A stretch of DNA of 64,000 nucleotides from Poecilobothrus nobilitatus. Its lineage: Eukaryota > Arthropoda > Insecta > Diptera > Dolichopodidae. The DNA lies in assembly GCA_947095535.1 (NCBI GenBank), contig OX352773.1:84292670-84356669 (forward strand). The letters are read 5' to 3'. This document shows, one piece after another, positions 56,231-64,000 of this stretch (positions are counted from its first letter, which is position 1; each line of letters opens with the position of its first letter). The translations under genes were made by a program, and so were the position numbers. The notes beneath the pieces were generated by a model. That model made no database searches. It saw only the letters and a list, made by a program, of their open reading frames with translations, and had not been told where the DNA came from.

Positions 56231-58500
56231 AATACAGGGGGTGGTCCCTATAAATAAAACAAAATTACAGAGCAGAAAGAAACAATTATTGAATACGTAG
56301 GATTCGAAGCGAGAATAAACGGAATGGAAGAATGGCTGTCTGGCGCTCAAAAAAATGACGTTTCAAACGTTACGTGCTGCTAAAAGGAGCTAACTTGCAA
56401 AAAATTTATAAAATAGCCCGAATCAGACTAGTATTCTATCAAAATGACAACATTTTTTTTAAAATATTTATAAAATTTTACTGAATCCACGTGTTAATTT
56501 ACAAATGAATTAAAAAAAAATGTATAATATTAATTAATAATTATCATTGTGTAACTCTTTAGGAAGTTGAATATTTTACTAAATTATCCAGGTTAAATTA
56601 AATTAAATTACGTAACTATTACGTAAAAAAAAAAGAATTTAAACAAACTATAAACCGCTCTGCAAAAAAAGATATTATTATATACCACTCATTTTTGTTT
56701 AATTTAATTTTATATTTTATTTCAGAATTTTTTTTTATTTCTTTTATTTTGAATTACATAAATGAATTTTATAAACTTTTCCATTTTTGCTCTTATGTTA
56801 ATTACTCCTTTTATTTTTAAATTTTTTTTGGATTTTCATTGCATTTTATTCATTAGGTACTTCAACGCAGACAATTATTTTTCATTTATATCCAGCTGCA
56901 CGAATATTTCTTTTTAAAAATTCTTTTATAATTTTTTCCCGATTATACATTTTTAAATTGCGAAAAATTAAAACTAAAATAATGAGTTGCCAAAATTTAA
57001 AAGAAAAAAGAACTGAAAAGGAGTAATAAACTTTTAATGGGTCTATCCTCAAGCAAAAAAGAAAATAAAATTAAAATATCAAACTCAAAATATCGTTTTA
57101 AAAAAATACCGAATTTTTGGTTTAATTATTTTTATTCGTTCCGATACATGTGTACTACAAGCGTATAAATAGTCCACTTACAAGTGTATAAATAGTCAGA
57201 AAAGTAAAAAGACTATATTTACATTATTTCAATGTCTTTAAAACGCTGGAAAATAAGCTTTATGATTATATATAACACTTTCCTCAGTTTAGTAAATTAG
57301 ATGCGATGAACTATAATGAAACTCATACTGTAGTGGTGTTCTTCCCTATACATAATTTCACTTACAAAATAATAACTCTCAGTAAATGTTAGTGTTAAAA
57401 TAATTTCTCGAAAAAAATGAAACAATTTTTTTTTTTTTCAGAATTTGAGATTAAAAATATTATTGGTGCTGCACGTTCGCGTATTTTTTTATGAATACTA
57501 ATATACAATTGATTTGCTAATATTAATGTAAAAAACAGAGAACAGAATTTTACATTTTTCATACAAAATAATTTTGTCTTTTTAAAAATTATTAACAACA
57601 ACTATATTTTGTATGATGTGGAAATTCTCAAAACAAAAAAAAAAAATTATTAAATTTTAATAATTTGGTAACCCCAACTTATTTTAATATTATAAACTAT
57701 CTCTTAATGCTGTTGCACAATTTCGTTTAGATAAAATACATATTCATACAAATATGAATATATGAATATTAAAAAATTAAATACAGGAAGTTTTTATTAT
57801 GGTTTTTTTTTTTTATTCTTTTTTTTTATATAAAGAATAACAGTAACATGTGTATCCGGTTTATATTTTAATGTAGTTTATTACAGAAACCATAACAAAA
57901 TAATAACGATAAGAAAGCAACAATATTATTAATATCAATAATGGTATGTAACTAAAAATAAAAATAAAAATTACAAAAAAAACAAACACAAAAAAAAATC
58001 AGCTATCTCCACCACAGGACCGACTGCCACTACACAAAAAGTGCTATGGCAAAATTTATAGATTTTTTACATAATAAATTATATTAAAGCAAAATAAGTT
58101 CTAATAATTTAACAACATTTTGTTTTATTCAATAAGAATAATAAACAATAAAATCGTAAAAATATATTATGTGCATTCACTCATACATCCATTTACATTA
58201 TTATGTAATGTACCTACATGACTTTTTTTCGTTCAAAAATATTAGATGTACAAAATAATAAAAACGGTAAACAAATACAAAAGAAACATAAGATTAATAT
58301 TAAATTTGCTAACAAAAATTTTACCGTTTTAATTTTATGTCATCAACAAAAGAATAATATGCATAGATATAAGTATATGTATTAATAATTTTTAGAGTAT
58401 AAACAAAAAACAAAAAAAATTGTTCATATAAATTCATATAAAATGTTATGTATGAAATTTGGACTTGGAAATTTAAATAAAAGTAAAAGTTAGTCGGATC
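56231..58500. other. Unannotated AT-rich stretch
   Basis: No gene recognised. The first 200 bases (CGAAGCGAGAATAAACGG, GGAATGGCTG-like words, AAACGTTACGTGCTGC) are less AT-rich and could be a distal scrap of a transposon. Confidence 0.45.
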
Positions 58501-58935
58501 AAAAAAATGTTCTATGGCAAAGTTGTTGCTCTTTACTTGTGTAACAACTTTTTTTAATAATTTTTCTCATAAAATTTTTCGTTACGAAATATTCATAAAA
58601 AACTTAAAAAGTGCACTAGTAAACTACCACTTGCGATTGTCCGATTTGCTCCAAAAGCTTATCAATCCGAGATATTTACGTCAAAACCTTAAATATAAAA
58701 TTGCAAAAAATTCCGCTCAGTCGTTTAAGTTTTACACGTGCCCACAGACATACCCACACACACACGCACCCACACATACAAACACACACAGCAAGACGGA
58801 CATCATGCTCAAAAAAATTCTACAGCCTTCTCCACATCGGAGTAGTTCATATTTGCCAAAATCTCGGGAACAAATTTTTAGTATGAAAACAATACCTAGC
58901 TTATACATAATTGTATGCGGTCGGTAATAAAGGTT
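58501..58935 (+). repeat. CA-rich dispersed-repeat-like block
   Basis: TCCGCTCAGTCGTTTAAG, then CACGTGCCCACAGACATACC, an interrupted (CA)n tract (58741-58790), GACGGACATCATGCTCAAAA, and TTTGCCAAAATCTCGGGAAC. Alternating (CA)n next to GACGGACATCATG is a style common in insect dispersed repeats. A 137-codon frame crosses it (His/Thr/Pro-rich through the CA tract), which I regard as a by-product. Confidence 0.45.
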
Positions 58936-59310
58936 AATTTAATTACATAGAAACAGAAATTTTAAATAAAGAGATTGGTGAAAGATTTTTTGATAACTTA
59001 GATTTCATTTTAGGTTAAATTAAAATTTTTTGACAATTTTAAGACAGATTTAGTCAGTTTTTATCAAATGCATTTGAACATTTTCATTCAAAATGATTTG
59101 AATAATTAATGGAATGTTTTGAAGTTAACTATGATTTAAATGGAAATAAAATTTTTGATTTACACACATTTATCCCGCCTATTACATATTTTATTTCTTT
59201 TTTGAAATTAAGTATTTAACAAATTTTTGTTTCTTAAGTTATTTTATTAGTAATGTAAATGAATGTGAATAAGGTTTTATTTATGTAATGTAAATGAATG
59301 TGGTAATCGG

Positions 59311-60475
59311 TTAATCATGGTGTCCTACTTGAAAAAATCGAAGAGCTGAGAGTGCGGGGTCTATTTGGTAGGCCTTAATAGAGAGTAATTTATACAAAAG
59401 ACCGGTTGTGACCAGAGTAAATGACGCTATCACTGACAGCAAATATCTTAAATACGCAGTCCCACAGAGATCCAATCTCTATTTACTATATGTGCATAAC
59501 ACCATGAAAAACGGTATCACAGCCAACTATAGCATCTTCGCACAAGACACATGCCTATTATACGACGTACAAAATGGACACGAACTAGAGTATATCACTA
59601 ATGGAGATCTCCGTAAATTTGCGTCATGGGCTCTACGCAATAAACTTAAAATAAATGAAACTAAAAGCAACTACATGGTTTTTCACAACAAAAATAAGTG
59701 CCCAATTCAGACAACTATAGTGCTCAACAACATGGTGCTTGAAAAAGTAGAAAAATTAAAACACTTAGGAGTAATAATTGACAACAGATTGCGGTTGGAT
59801 CAACATATTGAACATGTGGTTTCGAAAAAAGTTCCGCTGATAGGAGTTATCAGAAGATCAAAAATAACACTAACCAGTAAATCTGTCAGATTATTGTTGA
59901 ACTCGCATGTTCTCTCTCACGTTAGGTATAATGTCGCCAAATGTGACATTGTGCAGTACAACGCTATTGGATAGGTGTGATAGAATCCTTACAAAATCAT
60001 TTGAAATCATCTTTGGATATGAAAGACTCTATAGCGCCACGTTAATGAGTTAAATATATATTTATAGCGCCACGTTTAATTCAGAGTTAAACATTAGCAG
60101 ATTATAATTGTGCAAGAGAAAGTAATCTATATGGTTAAAGTCAACAACAATCTGATGAAACACTCTACACATCGAAAAACGGGGTACTATCACAAACAGA
60201 ACAACAAGATCAGCTAATACTCTAAATGCACCAAGTAGCAGAACCCAAAAAATTTGACAAGCCTAATTCCGACTACGAGACGCCTATTCAACAAACTACC
60301 TAGCCGAATACGTATCTTACAGAGTCTCACAAAATTCAAGAAAGAAGCAAAGCAGTATATTCGCAATAATTGGAACGAATTAAAAAAACTACACGTAGTC
60401 CATCAAAATACGGCAACACTAAATGATTTACATTTTGGCCAACATCAAACGACAACTCAATACGCATATTTTTGA
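59311..60475 (+). pseudogene. CR1/L2-like LINE: RT C-terminal half, inactive
   Basis: Begins with GVLLEKIEELRVRG (59314 on), then SNLYKRPVVTRVND, YAVPQRSNLYLLY, the catalytic box changed to FAQD (residues 44-47 of the frame from 59408; normally FADD), FASWALRNKLKINETKS, LEKVEKLKHLGVIID (thumb), VRLLLNSHVLSHVRY, ending 59974. After about 280 bases of decayed sequence, RRLFNKLPSRIRILQSLTKF (60254-60475) gives the typical end of CR1/L2-type ORF2. Substitution of the first palm Asp alone would abolish polymerase activity. Less AT-rich than flanks. No endonuclease or 5' part present. Confidence 0.8.
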
Positions 60476-62161
60476 TAACATTAACCTTCTAGTATCAGCT
60501 GTTTAACTGAAGGTGACCTTTGTATTTAGAGAAAAAATTTTAATACATATTTATTTATTGTATATAATTAATTTATCAAATAAAATAAAATTTTCTTTTT
60601 CAGAAAACTTTTATTTTTCCATCACCGTTTTTATTTCAAGGAAAAATAAGCAAAATCTCTTTTCCTTACTTTAACTAAAAAAATATTCTTTCTCCTGTTT
60701 TTGCATGTTTTTATTTTGCTGTGAAAAAAAGAAAAAATCTGAGAGACAATGAGGGTGAATTAAAAAACGTAGTATTTTTTGGTAGGTAGATACTCGAAAA
60801 AAATTGTATTTTGGTACCGAGATGTGCCGGATAGGATTGATTTACTAAGTTTTTAAGATCTTTTATTTACTTTTTGGTTCTTTACGAAAATTGCAAAAAA
60901 AATATTTAGGAACGAATAATTTTTATTGCTATTAATTTTAGAATTTTTCAATATTTCCAAGACAAAATGAAAATTTTAAATTATATTTGAGGGTTTTCTT
61001 TAAATATGTGTCTTATTTTGTTTTCATTGCGGGCACTGTTTTAAACAGATGACATTAAAATTATTATGTAATTTTAATAAATATTATGTAAATGCACGTA
61101 TTTTCGTATATAAATTTGCAATATATATAAATATTAAATAATACTATGTACTTACTTATGGTATGGTATATGAAATAAAATTAAAATTATATTAAAAACA
61201 AAATATTAAATTTTTGTAAATGAAGTAGAAAACTGTACCTTGTTTTAACTGTACTGCTTATGATTCTTAAGTATTTTAGGTGGAGAAAATTTAACTCAAT
61301 TTCTATTTTGTTCTGAACTGAAGTAAATGCTTAAGATCCTTTTGTTTTTTTTTATGGTAGACCGACATTGAATTCTAGAGTTAACATGTTTGACGTGTTA
61401 TTAAAATAAATTATAAATGTGTAACATGATTTTGATTTGGAAACAATTTTTGCGTTAGATCGACAGAACTGTAGGATTTGTTACAAATGGTTAGAAAATA
61501 TTGAAATAATAATTTAAGTTTCTGTTTTTAATTAATTTCACATAATTGACATATTTTTTTTTCTAATGTTAAGGAAAATAATCGTAAAACCCTTTCTAAC
61601 TGATATATGATCTACGTAAGTTGATCATGCGATTTTTGTTGCAAACTAAACAACTACAACTACATATTTAGTATCTTATGTTAAACAAGTATTTTTTAGC
61701 ATAGGAAATGTTTGTTGGAAACAATTGTTTTAAGGCCACTTATTTATATCAAAAATTTTAAAAATGGAATACCTATAACAATACATTATATACCTAAAGT
61801 AGGAAATGTTGTGAACTTTTTTTTTTTATTATGATTATTTTATTTCAATTACTACTTGAAACAGTATTAGGTCTTATCCTAATATTATATATAGAATTAA
61901 AAACTGTTCTGAATTAAAAAAAGTTATGTATTCCATTTTGTTTAAAGTATCCAGGTATAGGTACATTATTAGTTTAAATATCCCTATATTTACTATTTGT
62001 AGATAGAAATGTGACCTACTTAAATAATTTTATGATTTATATAATATAAGATGTAACTAAGTACATACATATATGCTTTTTTAATAACATTCTTACAATA
62101 AACATATCGTATCTATTTTATAATTTTCAATATTATTCTTAACAAAAACATTTCTAAAGGT
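60476..62161. other. Unannotated AT-rich stretch
   Basis: Nothing recognised. Confidence 0.5.
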
Positions 62162-62722
62162 TTTGCAAAATTAGTGGTTAACTCTAGGTTGGTATCGTTC
62201 ATTAATGAAACTTGTGGTTTTGATAACCTTCCATTTAGTTTTCAGAACTCCTCTAATACTGCAGCAGTGCTTGCGGATCTGTTTTCCTCCATGTTTTACA
62301 AAATTCAGCCCGGGCTAAGACAAATCTAGCTCTTTTTTGTTGTAAGAAATATTTATACTGGCGAACTTCCTACGATATTATTACTTCTAAAATATTTTCT
62401 ATTTTATAAAGGTGATAAAGAGGTAATCAATAATCAATGGCGACAAATAATTAGAAATAAAGATATTATTCATAAAATATTTAAAACAAATATTGTTGAA
62501 CTTTGGACTGAATTAAATAATTTCAAAAACAGGATAAATGAAAAAATTTTTTGTAAAATATGTGATTTCATGCTATCACTTTGCCCTTTGCCTCATAGCA
62601 CTGCAAGAGCTAAACGTAAATTTTCCACGTTAAACTTAATTAAAACTAAATTAAACAGCCTTAATTTAAATACTATAAAAAAATACAATAAACAATGTTT
62701 TCTAAAGAATTATCTGGTTTAA
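62162..62722 (+). pseudogene. hAT-like transposase C-terminal remnant
   Basis: One frame is open over 187 codons except for a TAG near 62327-62329. The first part (LVVNSRLVSFINETCGF, then NTAAVLADLFSSMFYKIQPG) I do not recognise. The second has QWRQIIRNKDII, VELWTELNNF, ICDFMLSL then PHSTARAKRKFS and LNLIKTKLNS, a good match to the hAT dimerisation domain (typically LPHSsA..ERiFS..n.iKTK.RN.L). The usual Glu before R..FS is Lys here, and two extra residues split LSL-PHS. No start codon, zinc-finger or catalytic region. A further frame (62722-62841) with ELLHLKIKEIKSLDKD follows. A domesticated hAT-derived host exon is possible but the internal stop argues against it. Confidence 0.65.
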
Positions 62723-63033
62723 TTCAAGACGAGCTTTTACATCTGAAAATTAAAGAAATTAAATCACTTGACAAAGATACATTTGCCGAAAGATCAGAAG
62801 TATTGGAGGAAGATCAAGAAAGGAAGATCGAGTTTGGCTAGTTTCAAAAATAAAGCTAAAAAATTTATTAAAACTTATACAGATTTATTTGCATAAATAT
62901 TTTGATAACAATTTTTTTTAATAAACCCACCCCTCTACCAAATTTAGTCTAGGACTTTCATTGTATAATGTAATGTTGTTTTTATCTTTTTTTTCAAACT
63001 TTTGTTTCAAATCCAATTTAGTATGTTAACAAT

Positions 63034-63186
63034 ACTAGTTGAAAACTCACACTATGAAATGATAAAATGTGTAACGTAATAATTAGTATGTAATATTAAA
63101 TACATAATTACTACTTGAAAACTCACACTATGAAATGATAAAATACGTAACGTAATGATTAGTATGTAATGTTATATACATAATTA
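63034..63186. repeat. Tandem duplication, 76-bp period
   Basis: TTGAAAACTCACACTATGAA, then ATGATAAAATGTGTAACGTA and TTAGTATGTAAT occurs twice, offset 76 bp, with a handful of mismatches. Non-coding. Confidence 0.9.
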
Positions 63187-64000
63187 TTTTAATTTGACAT
63201 TTCAACACCAGTTATTTTAAAACTGAAAGAGATGTAATTTGATTCTTAAATAACCAAAATTATTAGTCAAAATTTTTTTTCTTTTTGTTTAGAGTGGATC
63301 ATAAGAATTGAAATAAAAAATATAATTATTAATAATGATGAAATAAAATCGATTAAGATAAAAGAATTTAATTAGCTTGAATTAAAATTAATAAAAAAAA
63401 CAAAGCATTTAAACGATAAAAAGCTGAATTATGTCTGGACAACTTCAAGCATTTATTTTTAATTGAAAAAAAAAATATAAGAATTTAATCGATTGTCTGA
63501 CAAAAAGTTAACAAAAATGGCAATTACATATTTTATAGTAATAATTTTGAAAAATTTTATAAACAAAATTTCTATAGTCAACTTGAAAGCTGAATTCTGC
63601 AGAATTTTTTCAGGCTGAATTTAAAATCCTGATTTGTCCAGCTGCTATTATAGGCAATTTAAAATATGATTGAAGTTAAAAAAAAAAAATTTTTTGTTTC
63701 CAAATTTTTAATAACACACACATTGTGTACTATTTTAGTTAATTAGAAAACAAAACCAACTGTAACCAACTGTTGTATCTAGAACTAATCTTTTATAGAA
63801 AAGTTTAAATTTTTTAGGTTTCCTGGTTAAAATTATCAAGAAAACTTGCCTTACAGATTGCAACCGAAAAAGAATTTTTTTTAATCTTTCACAAAAATAG
63901 AATTACACTTCTAAACTTTCTTTGCCATTAAAAGTAAAAATGGTCTCAATATCTTTTTAAATCCAAAAAAATACCTCGCTTTAATTTTACTTTGCAAAAT
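63187..64000. other. Unannotated AT-rich stretch
   Basis: No gene or repeat recognised to the end of the window. Confidence 0.5.

Noticed and set aside
58514..58927. 137-codon ORF as a protein-coding gene
   Set aside because: Crosses an interrupted (CA)n tract giving His/Thr/Pro runs and sits in a dispersed-repeat-like block.

Overview
This is a very A+T-rich stretch of animal nuclear DNA, with long A and T runs throughout. I found no intact host gene and no recognisable rRNA, genuine tRNA or CRISPR array. Dead transposons supply almost all recognisable coding sequence. Jockey-clade LINEs, a P-element-like THAP remnant and dispersed repeats with a (GTCC)n tract point to an insect, most likely a fly. 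That assignment is inference from the repeat types, not from a marker gene. The window reads as intergenic or large-intron sequence. Its one hint of host coding is a CpG-containing patch near 27.04-27.12 kb with an initiator-like TCAGTC and a short ATGGCGGCG reading frame.

Layout. 0.4-3.7 kb: a tRNA-headed SINE, pieces of dispersed repeats A and B, and a Jockey-like LINE whose ORF1 is broken and whose ORF2 is cut to its first few dozen codons. 3.7-13 kb: mostly unannotatable AT-rich DNA with one SINE and repeat A/B copies. 13.2-14.3 kb: THAP/P-element-like pseudogene and a 15-bp perfect hairpin. 15.2-23 kb: two SINEs, an 813-bp terminal-inverted-repeat element carrying a 33-codon ORF, hairpins, and a minus-strand reverse-transcriptase (RT) fragment. 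23-27 kb: nothing recognised.

27.46-32.92 kb: a near full-length Jockey-clade element bounded by a 12-bp target-site duplication, with ORF1 (zinc knuckles) and ORF2 (endonuclease plus RT). It is inactivated by frameshifts, one stop and an RT deletion. 33-36 kb: a diverged SINE and the longest repeat B copy. 39.8-44.8 kb: two further LINE remnants head to tail, the second with a PHD-finger ORF1. 44.8-54 kb: largely empty, with one SINE of each type. 54-56 kb: a 68-bp perfect tandem duplication and a degenerate RTE-type LINE with its own 148-bp tandem duplication. 58.5-60.5 kb: a CA-rich repeat and the 3' half of a CR1/L2-like LINE. 62.1-63.2 kb: a hAT-like transposase tail and a 76-bp tandem duplication.

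How the parts relate. The SINEs have no enzymes and would have to borrow a LINE RT. All four copies of one family (SINE1) have clear target-site duplications, so they moved fairly recently. Two SINE families share the same tRNA-like head plus a GTCGTAAG/CTTACGAC hairpin but carry different tails, which is the most interesting organisation here. Three different LINEs have each lost part of the front half of the RT domain.
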